Shown here: positions 8,048 through 15,752 of the stretch, piece by piece
How the letters are laid out: the number at the start of each line of letters is the position of its first letter
How positions within the stretch are numbered: the first letter of the stretch is position 1
Assembly: GCF_015732185.1 (NCBI RefSeq)
Contig: NZ_WIQM01000013.1
Location: 1 to 47,393, forward strand
DNA length: 47,393 bases
From: Pectinatus haikarae
Lineage (GTDB): Bacteria > Bacillota > Negativicutes > Selenomonadales > Selenomonadaceae
Reading direction: 5' to 3'
Notes under the pieces: model-generated
Database searches by the model: none
What the model was told of the DNA's origin: nothing
Seen by the model: only the letters and a program-made list of their open reading frames with translations
Position numbers and translations under genes: made by a program

Positions 8048-9634
8048 TTACTCTTCAGCCAGCCATGTTTTCACTAATTCTGCCACTTGCTCCGGCTCAT
8101 CATCTATCATTTTTTCCAAAGTCTGTCTTTCAGTCAAATGTGCCTGCTCTTCCTCTGACATTTCTTCTGGTGCAGTTTCTGATGTTTCTGATTGCTGCAT
8201 TGCTAAACGCTGCTGTTCCAACTCTGCCTGACGCTGCATTTCTTCCTGAGCGGCCTCCTCTTCAAGCCGTTTTTTCCGTCTGTACAGATAGTATGCTGCT
8301 GCCAAAAGCAATAGTGGTAAAAGGACTGCCGCTATTTCAAGATAAAGTGTCCTGTTAGCAGCATCGCGGGCGTCTTGTTCTTCCCTTGCCCTTCTGTCCG
8401 AGGCTTCCGTACTAAACGGCACAGGTTCCACAGAAACAGTATCACCCCTGTCAGTATCCACTCCTACAGCAGACGCTACCGCCCTTGATATGGAATCCTG
8501 CTGCTGGGCAGTGAGTCTGTCGCTGACCAATACCGCAATATTCAATCGTTTTATAGAACCGGGTGAAGCGATTGTTTTTTGATTTTCTTCATTTATCTCG
8601 TAATTTCTGGTCGACTGCTGTTTTGAATACTGTGCATTTGTATTATTGGCGGCAACATACCCCGGTGTATTAGCAGTTATGCCGGCGGGTCCGCCCGGTG
8701 TAACTGAAGTTCCATTATAAGCTTCCTGGCTCTCCTGTGTACTGCGCAAGATCCCTGCATCATCAACTACAGGAGAAAAAGTCTGCCTGTCTGTTTGTTT
8801 TTGATCAAAATCCAGTGCTACATTTAAACGTACAAAAGCATTTCCTTCACCCAAGGCATTATCAAGAAGAGTCTGTACTTCTGCCTGCATTTGCTGGCGT
8901 ACTTTCTGTGTCATCTTTATTTGGGTAAGAGTAATATTGCCAAGAGTATTTTTATTGTCATCCTGCTGACTGTCAGGATCGTTTAAAATTTTTCCTTCGT
9001 TATCAATAATGGTGACGTTTTCCGCCTGTAATCCCTGTACACTATGTGCCGTCAAATTAACAATGCCCTTAATTTCCTTGCTGTTCAATTCTTTATCAGG
9101 TTTCAGCTTTAATAATATTGATGCTGTAGCCGGTTTTTCATTTTTTTTATAGAGGCTGTCTTCCGGCAACACTATATGTACTCGAGCACTTTCAACGGCA
9201 TCTATTTGTTCTATAGTTCTAGTCAGTTCGCCCTGCAGGGCCTGCAGATAATTAACTTTATTCTGAAAATCGGTTACTCCCAATTTACTGTCATCAAAAA
9301 TTTCAAAGCCTTTTGTGCCGCGTGGTAATCCCTGTGCTGCCAAATCCAAACGCAGTTTGTGAACATCCTTCGCAGGAACAAGTATAGTTGTTCCTTCCTT
9401 ATTCTCCTGTATTGAATAATCGACCTTGGATTCTTTAAGTTTAGCAGCGACCTCTCCGGCATCCTTTGTTTCCATGTTAGTAAATAAAGGCTGCATTTCA
9501 GGCTTGCTGCCATATAAATAGCTGACACCTATTATGGCAAAGATTAAGAGCGCACCAACTCCGGCCAAAGCATATTTCTGTCTCTTATCCATCTTTTGCC
9601 AAAACTGCAGATACCGTTCCTTCCAGCCTGCCAT
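8048..9634 (-). CDS. fliF: Flagellar MS-ring protein FliF
   Basis: A 528-residue protein with two membrane segments: TM1 at about 21-42 (ALAGVGALLIFAIIGVSYLY) and TM2 at about 430-451 (LEIAAVLLPLLLLAAAYYLY). Between them lies the YscJ/FliF ring-building region (LRLDLAAQGLPRGTKGFEIF; SARVHIVLPEDSLY). After TM2 comes a charged, Glu/Gln-rich stretch and the FliG-binding tail ending MIDDEPEQVAELVKTWL. FliF forms the MS ring in the inner membrane, the base on which the switch and export gate assemble. ATG 9634 is chosen over the upstream frame start at 9718 because of an AAGGG Shine-Dalgarno 9 bases before it and because family proteins start at this point. The 150-base gap to fliE holds the structured element described separately. 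Confidence 0.96.
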   Translation of the reverse strand: MAGWKERYLQFWQKMDKRQKYALAGVGALLIFAIIGVSYLYGSKPEMQPLFTNMETKDAGEVAAKLKESKVDYSIQENKEGTTILVPAKDVHKLRLDLAAQGLPRGTKGFEIFDDSKLGVTDFQNKVNYLQALQGELTRTIEQIDAVESARVHIVLPEDSLYKKNEKPATASILLKLKPDKELNSKEIKGIVNLTAHSVQGLQAENVTIIDNEGKILNDPDSQQDDNKNTLGNITLTQIKMTQKVRQQMQAEVQTLLDNALGEGNAFVRLNVALDFDQKQTDRQTFSPVVDDAGILRSTQESQEAYNGTSVTPGGPAGITANTPGYVAANNTNAQYSKQQSTRNYEINEENQKTIASPGSIKRLNIAVLVSDRLTAQQQDSISRAVASAVGVDTDRGDTVSVEPVPFSTEASDRRAREEQDARDAANRTLYLEIAAVLLPLLLLAAAYYLYRRKKRLEEEAAQEEMQRQAELEQQRLAMQQSETSETAPEEMSEEEQAHLTERQTLEKMIDDEPEQVAELVKTWLAEE

Positions 9635-9675
9635 TATCTCAATCCCTTCACCTATGATTGTATTCTTTTTTAATT

Positions 9676-9733
9676 TGTCGGCCTGCAAGTTGTTAAAATA
9701 ACTTGCACCGACAGACAATTATGTTGCGGTGCA
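9676..9733 (-). other. Intra-operon RNA structure with two competing hairpins (fliE-fliF gap)
   Basis: Read on the minus strand, the 150-base gap between fliE and fliF has one strong hairpin (TGTCGG/CCGACA plus inner GCAAGTT/AACTTGC, 8-base loop, plus-strand 9676-9713). A second possible hairpin (TGCACCG at 9727-9733 pairing with CGGTGCA at 9704-9710 in minus-strand reading) uses the same bases as the 5' arm of the first. Neither is followed by a U run, so this does not look like an intrinsic terminator. It may tune relative expression or mRNA processing between FliE and FliF; this is inference from sequence alone. Confidence 0.55.
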
Positions 9734-9784
9734 GAAGTGATTTTCTGCGTGTTTTTGAGACAATCTATCATAATATTCAGCAAA

Positions 9785-10096
9785 TCAAACCTGCATGCGC
9801 ATTATTTCCTGATATGCATCAACCGCTTTATTGCGCAAACTCATTGTGAGATTCAAAGCAATCTGAGCTTTTTCAGAGGCCACTACGACCTTTGATATAT
9901 CGTCTACTTTGCCTGCAGCCAAAGCCATATCCATTTGCTCAGAATTTTTTTGCAGAGCATTGGTCTCCTTTAATGCATCGGTCAAAAACTGACCAAACGA
10001 TTTCGCTGTTTTTGTCTCATCAACAACCTTGCTGCCGGCATCACCTATTTGTCCCAAAAGTTTCACCGGTGTCATTTGCAACGTACCGATATTCAT
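9785..10096 (-). CDS. fliE: Flagellar hook-basal body complex protein FliE
   Basis: A 103-residue protein of normal FliE length. It contains SFGQFLTDALKETNALQKNS and ends in the conserved KAQIALNLTMSLRNKAVDAY-QEIMRMQV block, the hallmark of the FliE C-terminus. FliE is the adapter between the MS ring/export gate and the proximal rod, and is the first rod component exported. ATG with a GGGG Shine-Dalgarno 7 bases upstream; the gap from flgC is 12 bases, so it is tightly coupled to flgC. Confidence 0.95.
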   Translation of the reverse strand: MNIGTLQMTPVKLLGQIGDAGSKVVDETKTAKSFGQFLTDALKETNALQKNSEQMDMALAAGKVDDISKVVVASEKAQIALNLTMSLRNKAVDAYQEIMRMQV

Positions 10097-10108
10097 ATTA
10101 TTACCCCG

Positions 10109-10555
10109 CTACTTTCCGATATCCAATGTTTTCATAGCCATACTTTTAGCAGAATTAACAGCCGTAACGTTAGCTTCGTAGGCACGTGAAGCAGTGATCA
10201 TATCCGTCATCTCTGCAACAATATTTACATTAGGCATCTGTACATACCCCTGCTGATTAGCGTCCGGGTTTCCCGGATCATACTTCAGCTTAAAAGGACT
10301 GTCATCATCCTGTATGCTGACAGCTCGCACACCGTTCCCCGGCTTTTGCAGTTCGTTAGAAAAGGCCGCAAAAAAAGATGCGGATTGTTCCGTATCCGTC
10401 CGTGGTTCAAAAACCACATATTTCCGTCGGTATGCGTTTCCCTGAGCAGTTCTGGTAGTATTAACGTTGGCTATATTATTGCTGATGACATCCATCCTCA
10501 GTCTTTCGGCAGTCATACCGGATGCTGAAGTATCAATAGAATCAAACATTCCCAA
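10109..10555 (-). CDS. flgC: Flagellar basal-body rod protein FlgC
   Basis: A 148-residue protein, standard length. The N-terminus MGMFDSIDTSASGMTAERLR leads into DVISNNIANVNTTRT, and the C-terminus carries the MPNVNIVAEMTDMITASRAY block, both characteristic of FlgC. It forms part of the proximal rod. The start codon is TTG at 10555, which gives the family-typical MGxFDxID start and has GGGGG 8 bases upstream; an in-frame ATG at 10549 would remove two residues and lie farther from the Shine-Dalgarno. flgB ends 16 bases upstream. Confidence 0.95.
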   Translation of the reverse strand: MGMFDSIDTSASGMTAERLRMDVISNNIANVNTTRTAQGNAYRRKYVVFEPRTDTEQSASFFAAFSNELQKPGNGVRAVSIQDDDSPFKLKYDPGNPDANQQGYVQMPNVNIVAEMTDMITASRAYEANVTAVNSAKSMAMKTLDIGK

Positions 10556-10571
10556 ACTATATACCCCCTAA

Positions 10572-10994
10572 TTATTGCCCTTTTATGACATTGCTCAGTT
10601 TTGTAATATTTACATTCATCTCTCTGACCAATGCATTATAATAAAGCGTATTTTTAGCCAAAGCCGACATCTCAATATCAGGGTCTACATTATTTCCGTC
10701 AGCCCTCATAGTAGTGCTATTATCTGTTCTGAGAACAGGCTGCACAGACTCTTCTCCTGTATTATCATTAGGAAAATGTTTTTCATTGGTTTTCGCCAAT
10801 TGCAGTGTTTCGTCATCATCTTCTGGATATAACGCTTTTGCCAAAAGGCTTTCAAAAGCCAATTCGTTTCTTTTAAAATTTGGTGTATTAACATTAGCAA
10901 TATTATTGCTGATCACCTGCTGTCTCATGTTCGCAGCCTGCATAGCCATTTCTAATACACCAAAAACCGGTGTGTTCACAACATTGCCAAGCAT
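10572..10994 (-). CDS. flgB: Flagellar basal-body rod protein FlgB
   Basis: A 140-residue protein with the rod signature RQQVISNNIANVNTPNFKR near residues 25-43 and the FlgB C-terminus (DIEMSALAKNTLYYNALVRE, then NVNITKLSNVI). FlgB is the most proximal rod component. It is the first gene of the flagellar operon here, as in Bacillus, preceded by a 381-base region after codY. ATG at 10994 has AAGGAG 7 bases upstream; a GTG three bases before it is too close to the Shine-Dalgarno. Confidence 0.95.
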   Translation of the reverse strand: MLGNVVNTPVFGVLEMAMQAANMRQQVISNNIANVNTPNFKRNELAFESLLAKALYPEDDDETLQLAKTNEKHFPNDNTGEESVQPVLRTDNSTTMRADGNNVDPDIEMSALAKNTLYYNALVREMNVNITKLSNVIKGQ

Positions 10995-11375
10995 CACATT
11001 ACTCCTTCTTTATTATTTATCAAACAAAGAAAAGGAATCCGAAAGATTCAAGATCCTTTTAAATCTTTTAAATTCCTCCTATTTAACAAACTCTCATTAA
11101 TATGCTGATAATATATTTTCTATATATAAAAAAAATATCCTTTTATTTTTTCTTATTAAGTGTTATTTTTTTATTAACGGGAACAAAAAGTTAGAAATAA
11201 TAAAAAGGATCTGCTGCCAGAAACTATTTCCTTTTGCGGACAAATATTGTTTTAACTGCATATGATATCTTTTATAATACAGCAAAATAAAATAAGTCTA
11301 AGGATAAGGCTCTGCAGCCTGTCCCTAGACCTTTTGCAATATATATGTTTTTAATGTAAAAAGTGTCTTGAAGCA
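10995..11375 (-). other. codY-flgB intergenic region (flagellar operon leader), AT-rich
   Basis: 381 bases without a convincing gene. From the codY side it holds the codY terminator (separate entry), then a very AT-rich stretch with A and T runs. Near flgB is an imperfect hairpin on the minus strand (11030-11060: AAAAGG/CCTTTT outer arm, AATC/GATT inner arm with a 6-base bulge, loop of ~5), followed by TCTTTGTTTG, which resembles a weak attenuator. An isolated AGGAGG (around 11074-11081) precedes it without a usable start codon. The flagellar promoter must lie here, but I could not pick a clear sigma-A or sigma-28 pair by eye, and I saw no good CodY box. Confidence 0.5.
11282..11330 (-). terminator. 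Rho-independent terminator of codY
   Basis: On the minus strand, GTCTAGGGACAGGC and GCCTTATCCTTAGAC form a stem of about 14 pairs with one mismatch, one wobble and one bulged base around a short loop (stem 11296-11330). It is followed by the T-rich TTATTTTATTTT (11282-11295). It starts 46 bases after the codY stop and should separate codY from the flagellar operon. Confidence 0.8.
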
Positions 11376-12152
11376 TCATCTTTTTAATTTTTGAACTTCA
11401 TCAAGCAAATGTTCGTTGAGAACTCTTATATAGGTCCCCTTCATTCCCAAAGATTTTGATTCAATAAGACCTGCCGATTCAAATTTTCTCAGTGCATTAA
11501 CGATAACAGATCTTGTGATACCCACTCTGTCCGCTATTTTAGACGCAACCAAAAGTCCTTCTATACCGTTGAGTTCTCCAAGTATATTAACGGCAGCTTC
11601 CTGTTCAGAAAATGACAATGTAGACAGTGCAATCTTTACGGTAGCCTGTTTGCGCATATCGTCTTCCAGTTTTTCAGTATGATCACGAAGTATTTCCATC
11701 CCGACAACTGTAGCCCCATATTCGGCAAGGAGAAGATCGTCATCTGTGAACTCTTCATCAAATTTTGCGATTATCAATGTTCCCTTGCGTTCACCGATCC
11801 CATAAATAGGAACAATAGTAGTATTTTTACCGTTGAAAAGACACTTTGTTTTATCAGTAAAAGCACACATGCCTGTCTTTGATTTTATATTGGCAGACGT
11901 TTCATCCATTTTCAACAGCCAATTAACATAATGTTTTGGGAACTGTCCCTGGCTTACCACTTTATCAAGCATAATATCGCATTCAAAATCATCTATAAAC
12001 GCGTAACCGTATATTTTTCCAGTTGTGGATACGATATAGACATTTGCATCAAGCACGTTGCTGAGCACACATGAAATGCCGTCATATTCCACACTGTCAG
12101 ATTTCTGCAACAGTCTGTTGATCTTTCTTGTTTTTTCTAATAATGTTGTCAT
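11376..12152 (-). CDS. codY: GTP/branched-chain amino-acid-sensing transcriptional repressor CodY
   Basis: A 258-residue protein, the usual CodY length. Residues 1-155 form the GAF-type ligand domain (start MTTLLEKTRKINRLLQKS). The C-terminal winged helix carries the near-invariant ASKIADRVGITRSVIVNALR recognition region followed by SKSLGMKGTYIRVLN. CodY senses Ile/Leu/Val and GTP and represses nitrogen, transport and often motility genes. It lies between hslU and flgB as in B. subtilis. ATG with AAAGGGA 8 bases upstream. An extended -10 promoter lies just before it, so it may be transcribed independently of hslVU. Confidence 0.97.
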   Translation of the reverse strand: MTTLLEKTRKINRLLQKSDSVEYDGISCVLSNVLDANVYIVSTTGKIYGYAFIDDFECDIMLDKVVSQGQFPKHYVNWLLKMDETSANIKSKTGMCAFTDKTKCLFNGKNTTIVPIYGIGERKGTLIIAKFDEEFTDDDLLLAEYGATVVGMEILRDHTEKLEDDMRKQATVKIALSTLSFSEQEAAVNILGELNGIEGLLVASKIADRVGITRSVIVNALRKFESAGLIESKSLGMKGTYIRVLNEHLLDEVQKLKR

Positions 12153-12190
12153 TGTTAAATCCCTTTCTTTTGTAACTGTATTACTTTCCT

Positions 12191-12199
12191 ATTGTAACA
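12191..12199 (-). promoter_or_regulatory. Candidate codY promoter (extended -10)
   Basis: Minus strand TGTTACAAT: an extended -10 (TGN) with TACAAT at 12191-12196, about 39 bases before the codY ATG. No good -35 is visible at 17 bases, which is compatible with an extended -10 promoter. A T-rich run and an ATACATATATGT semi-palindrome lie directly upstream. Confidence 0.45.
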
Positions 12200-12311
12200 T
12201 ATATGTATAAAAAAATACAGTTTTTTTGCAATTTTATAAATTAATATATTTTTCAACCTAATTCCTGATCCCACCGTAGTTAATGCTTTTTTTATGTCAG
12301 GAGGCAAATAA

Positions 12312-12374
12312 GGAGCATGCATTCTGTACCTCTGCATATTGTTTTTGCAGAAAAGTACAGGCAGTGCAAGCTCC
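12312..12374 (-). other. Interrupted long hairpin in the hslU-codY gap
   Basis: A 63-base inverted structure: GGAGC/GCTCC at the ends, then TGC/GCA, CTGTAC/GTACAG and CTGC/GCAG going inward, separated by small internal loops, with an ~11-base AT-rich terminal loop. It lies just after the hslU stop (12396). No T run follows on the minus strand, so it is not a standard terminator. A 3' processing/stability element of the hslVU mRNA or a small structured RNA are both possible. Confidence 0.5.
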
Positions 12375-12395
12375 ATCAAGACAAACCCTGCCAAC

Positions 12396-13775
12396 TCACA
12401 GAATAAATCTGCTTAAATCCCTGTTGGCTATTATTTCTCCCAGTTTTTCGTCTATATAGGCAGGATCTATAACAACATTTTTTTTATTAAGCTCAGGTGC
12501 TTCAAAAGAAAGATCTTCCAACACTTTTTCCATAATCGTATGAAGACGCCGTGCTCCTATATTTTCTGTTTGTGCATTTACCTCACAGGCAATTTGCGCC
12601 AGACGATCTATCGCATCATCGGTGAAGCTTATGGATACTCCTTCAGTATTCAATAATGCTGTATATTGTTTCAGCAAAGCATTTGCCGGTTCTGTCAATA
12701 TCCTTCTAAAATCATCATGAGTCAATGACGTCAGTTCAACTCGTATCGGAAACCGTCCCTGTAATTCTGGTATCAGATCAGAAGGTTTAGCTATATGAAA
12801 TGCCCCTGCGGCTATGAAAAGCACATGTTCGGTTTTTAATGGACCATACTTTGTAACTACTGTAGAACCTTCGACGATAGGCAGTATATCTCTCTGAACG
12901 CCCTCACGCGAGACATCCGGCCCGGAAGTACCGCCCTTAACGGCAATCTTATCTATTTCATCCAGAAAAATTATACCGGCATTTTCTGCATTCTCTATTC
13001 CTTCCTTGGCCACTTCTTCCATATCTATCAACTTTTGAGCCTCTTCCTGCTCAAAAATCTTTCTCGCCGTTTCAATAGCTACCTTACGCTTTTTACGTTT
13101 TTTAGGCAATATGCTGCCCAGCATATCCTGGATATTATTTGTCATATCCTCCATCCCGGCTCCGGCCAGCATGCCTATCATGGGAGTACTGCTGTCTTCT
13201 GTATCTATTTCAATCATTTGCTTTTCCAAAGCACCAGCCAGCAGACGTTTGCGGCAGAATTCCCTGCCGGCCTCATATTTAGGTTTTGGGTCTTCTTTTT
13301 CATTATCTGCATTATTTGACGAAAATATTGCACCTATTGGGTTAACCGACGTCGATTTTTGCTGAGGCACAAGCACATCCAGGATACGCTCTTCCGCCAA
13401 TTTTTTAGCTTTATCAATAACAGCAGCCATTTTTTCCTGCTTGACCATACGGACTGAAATTTCAGCCAGATCACGCACCATTGATTCCACATCTCTGCCC
13501 ACATAACCGACTTCGGTAAACTTGGTGGCTTCAATTTTTATAAAAGGAGCCTTAACCAATTTGGCAAGTCTGCGTGCTATTTCTGTTTTGCCTACACCGG
13601 TAGCGCCTATCATCAAAATATTTTTAGGTATGACCTCATCCTTCATCGCTTCCGGCAGACGGTGTGCGCGCCATCTATTGCGCAAAGCAACCGCGACAGC
13701 ACGTTTAGCCTTATTTTGGCCAACTATATATTTATCAAGCTCATCTACTATCTGGCGTGGCGTTTGTTCGTTCAA
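12396..13775 (-). CDS. hslU: ATP-dependent protease ATPase subunit HslU (ClpY)
   Basis: A 459-residue AAA+ unfoldase. It starts [20 protein letters not shown], with Walker [10 protein letters not shown] near residue 57, a sensor/pore [14 protein letters not shown] segment, the inserted I-domain (residues ~110-240), Walker [12 protein letters not shown] near 270 and the C-terminal [20 protein letters not shown] block. It recognises and unfolds substrates for HslV. The start is TTG at 13775, 7 bases after a strong GGAGG. The Shine-Dalgarno overlaps the hslV stop, so the two are co-translated. The I-domain is charged and typical of Bacillota. Confidence 0.97.
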   Translation of the reverse strand: MNEQTPRQIVDELDKYIVGQNKAKRAVAVALRNRWRAHRLPEAMKDEVIPKNILMIGATGVGKTEIARRLAKLVKAPFIKIEATKFTEVGYVGRDVESMVRDLAEISVRMVKQEKMAAVIDKAKKLAEERILDVLVPQQKSTSVNPIGAIFSSNNADNEKEDPKPKYEAGREFCRKRLLAGALEKQMIEIDTEDSSTPMIGMLAGAGMEDMTNNIQDMLGSILPKKRKKRKVAIETARKIFEQEEAQKLIDMEEVAKEGIENAENAGIIFLDEIDKIAVKGGTSGPDVSREGVQRDILPIVEGSTVVTKYGPLKTEHVLFIAAGAFHIAKPSDLIPELQGRFPIRVELTSLTHDDFRRILTEPANALLKQYTALLNTEGVSISFTDDAIDRLAQIACEVNAQTENIGARRLHTIMEKVLEDLSFEAPELNKKNVVIDPAYIDEKLGEIIANRDLSRFIL

Positions 13776-13786
13776 AGTAAATCCTC

Positions 13787-14320
13787 CTACTTCAATTCTT
13801 CCACTATTATATTATGGTTAGTATAAACGCATATATCCGCTGCTATTGATAAAGATTCCCTTGCAATATCTGCAGCCGGCATTTCTGTATGTCCTGACAT
13901 GGCCCTAGCCGCCGCCAAAGCGTAAAACCCGCCGGAACCGATGGCTGCCACATCTCCGTCAGGTTCAATAACTTCGCCGTTGCCCGATAAAAGCAGCATC
14001 GTGTTCGCATCTGCCACTAAAAGTAATGCTTCCAATTTTCGCAAAACCCTGTCAGTCCGCCATTCTTTAGCCAATTCTACGGCAGCCCTCGTAAGACTGC
14101 CATTAAATTCTTCTAATTTTGTTTCGAATTTTTCAAATAATGTAAACGCATCCGCTACTGAACCGGCAAATCCCGCCAAAACTTTATCATGGTAAATACG
14201 CCGCACCTTGCGGGCATTCCCCTTCATTATTGTATTTTGTCCAAAGGTGACCTGTCCGTCACCCGCAATAGCAGTAGTTCCATTCTTTTTTACCGCCACT
14301 ATTGTTGTCGCTCTAAACAT
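13787..14320 (-). CDS. hslV: ATP-dependent protease peptidase subunit HslV (ClpQ)
   Basis: A 177-residue proteasome-beta-like peptidase. The start [14 protein letters not shown] places the catalytic Thr at position 5, implying removal of a four-residue propeptide. Conserved blocks [34 protein letters not shown]-type residues, [19 protein letters not shown] and [15 protein letters not shown] are present. It forms the double-hexamer core capped by HslU. ATG 14320 is used because GGGAGGG lies 6 bases upstream; an in-frame start at 14356 lies before the Shine-Dalgarno and is not credible. The xerC/codV gene usual between trmFO and hslV in Bacillus is absent. Confidence 0.96.
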   Translation of the reverse strand: MFRATTIVAVKKNGTTAIAGDGQVTFGQNTIMKGNARKVRRIYHDKVLAGFAGSVADAFTLFEKFETKLEEFNGSLTRAAVELAKEWRTDRVLRKLEALLLVADANTMLLLSGNGEVIEPDGDVAAIGSGGFYALAAARAMSGHTEMPAADIARESLSIAADICVYTNHNIIVEELK

Positions 14321-14379
14321 CTGTTTCCCTCCCAAAAGAAAAACCATAAACGCCAATTATTATTTGCGGCTAAGGTACT

Positions 14380-14407
14380 ATTATATCATTAATATAAAAT
14401 CATTCAA
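14380..14407 (-). promoter_or_regulatory. Candidate hslVU promoter
   Basis: Minus strand TTGAAT (14402-14407), 16-base spacer, TATAAT (14380-14385) with TGA in the extended -10 position. It overlaps the end of trmFO, whose stop is at 14400, and would give a leader of about 50 bases before the hslV ATG. Confidence 0.55.
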
Positions 14408-15728
14408 TATCTTGTTTGAATTTTTTTATTTTTTCTAATGCTCTTTCTGCCAATTTTTGTTTCTTTATTTTCTTATCACGTATTCTTTCAAAAAGGGGCG
14501 GCAGTAATCCAAAATTTATATTCATGGGTTGAAAGTGCTTTGCCGGAGCAGCAGTAATATAGCGGCACAATGCGCCGTGTGCCGTTACATCGGGAAAACA
14601 GACCGGCTCTTCGCCAATAGCAAGACGTGCTGCGTTTATGCCCGCTACAAGTCCTGATGACGCGGATTCCACGTAACCCTCCACGCCTGTAATTTGTCCG
14701 GCAAAAAGAATATTACTATTCTTTTTTAATTGCAGGGTAGGATATAAGATTTCAGGTGAATTTATAAAAGTATTGCGATGCATAACACCCAATCTGGCAA
14801 ATTCTGCTTTTTCCAAGCCAGGGATCAAAGAGAATACCCTTTTTTGTTCCGGCCACTTCAAATGTGTCTGAAAGCCAACTATGTTGTACAAGCTATCCGC
14901 TGCATTATCCTGCCGAAGTTGTACGACGGCGTAGGGACGCTCCCCGCTTTCAGGGATCTCCAGACCCACAGGCTTAAGCGGACCAAATAAAAGAGTATCC
15001 TCACCACGTGATGCCATAACCTCCACAGGCATACAACCTTCAAAAAATATTTCCTTTTCAAAATCTTTTGTCTGCGTTTTCTCGGCGTTCACCAACTCAT
15101 GCCAGAATAATTCATATTCCTCTTTATTCATAGGACAATTTATGTAATCAGCCGTGCCCTTGCCATAACGTGACGCCCGGTATGCTCTGTCCATATTTAC
15201 AGAATCCTTGATCACCAAGGGCGCAGCAGCATCATAAAAATAGAAATAATCAGAGCCGGCTAATTTTTCAATGTCAGCTGCCAGCAGGCCTGCGGTAAGC
15301 GGACCTGAAGCAATAACTACTACAGTGTCCTCCGACATAGGTATGTCTTTTACTTCCTCGTTGACAATATGCACATTTTTATTGTTCCTCAGCTTTTCAG
15401 TGATATAACGTGAAAAACCGTGACGATCAACCGCAAGCGCGCCTCCTGCCGGAACAGTATTATTGTCTGCCGCTTCCATTATGAGTGATTTCATATCACG
15501 CATCTCTTCTTTGAGAATACCCACAGCATTTTCGATGCCGGCAGCACGTAAGGAATTGCTGCAGACAAGTTCTGCAAATTCATCTGTCTTATGGGCAGCC
15601 GAAGATTTTTTCGGGCGCATTTCATAAAGCATCACATTTATATTTTTTTTGGCAAGCTGCCATGCAGTTTCGCTTCCTGCAAGACCTGCTCCAATAACAA
15701 TAACTTTTTTCTGCTGCATAGCAATCAT
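14400..15728 (-). CDS. trmFO: Folate-dependent tRNA m5U54 methyltransferase TrmFO
   Basis: A 442-residue flavoprotein with the N-terminal FAD fold ([20 protein letters not shown]), the [11 protein letters not shown] block containing the conserved first Cys, a second conserved Cys in [12 protein letters not shown], and the C-terminal [24 protein letters not shown] block. It methylates U54 of the tRNA T loop using methylenetetrahydrofolate and FADH2. The start is ambiguous: ATG 15728 is only 3 bases from GGAG, ATG 15719 is 12 bases away; family proteins start close to either. It is 24 bases downstream of topA, the usual neighbour. Confidence 0.96.
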   Translation of the reverse strand: MIAMQQKKVIVIGAGLAGSETAWQLAKKNINVMLYEMRPKKSSAAHKTDEFAELVCSNSLRAAGIENAVGILKEEMRDMKSLIMEAADNNTVPAGGALAVDRHGFSRYITEKLRNNKNVHIVNEEVKDIPMSEDTVVVIASGPLTAGLLAADIEKLAGSDYFYFYDAAAPLVIKDSVNMDRAYRASRYGKGTADYINCPMNKEEYELFWHELVNAEKTQTKDFEKEIFFEGCMPVEVMASRGEDTLLFGPLKPVGLEIPESGERPYAVVQLRQDNAADSLYNIVGFQTHLKWPEQKRVFSLIPGLEKAEFARLGVMHRNTFINSPEILYPTLQLKKNSNILFAGQITGVEGYVESASSGLVAGINAARLAIGEEPVCFPDVTAHGALCRYITAAPAKHFQPMNINFGLLPPLFERIRDKKIKKQKLAERALEKIKKFKQDIE

Positions 15729-15752
15729 TTTCTCCGTTCGTCCATTTGTAGT

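Noticed and set aside
10714-11100. 128-codon plus-strand frame opposite flgB and its leader
   Set aside because: Antisense to flgB; low-complexity hydrophobic translation without start signals.
10995-11375. Sigma-28 or CodY-box motif before flgB
   Set aside because: Partial matches to TAAA/CCGATAA spacing and to AATTTTCWGAAAATT were looked for; none was good enough to report.
12155-12394. 79-codon minus-strand frame between hslU and codY
   Set aside because: No Shine-Dalgarno at its possible starts, unusual composition (IY/KK runs), covers the interrupted hairpin and the codY promoter; resembles nothing known.
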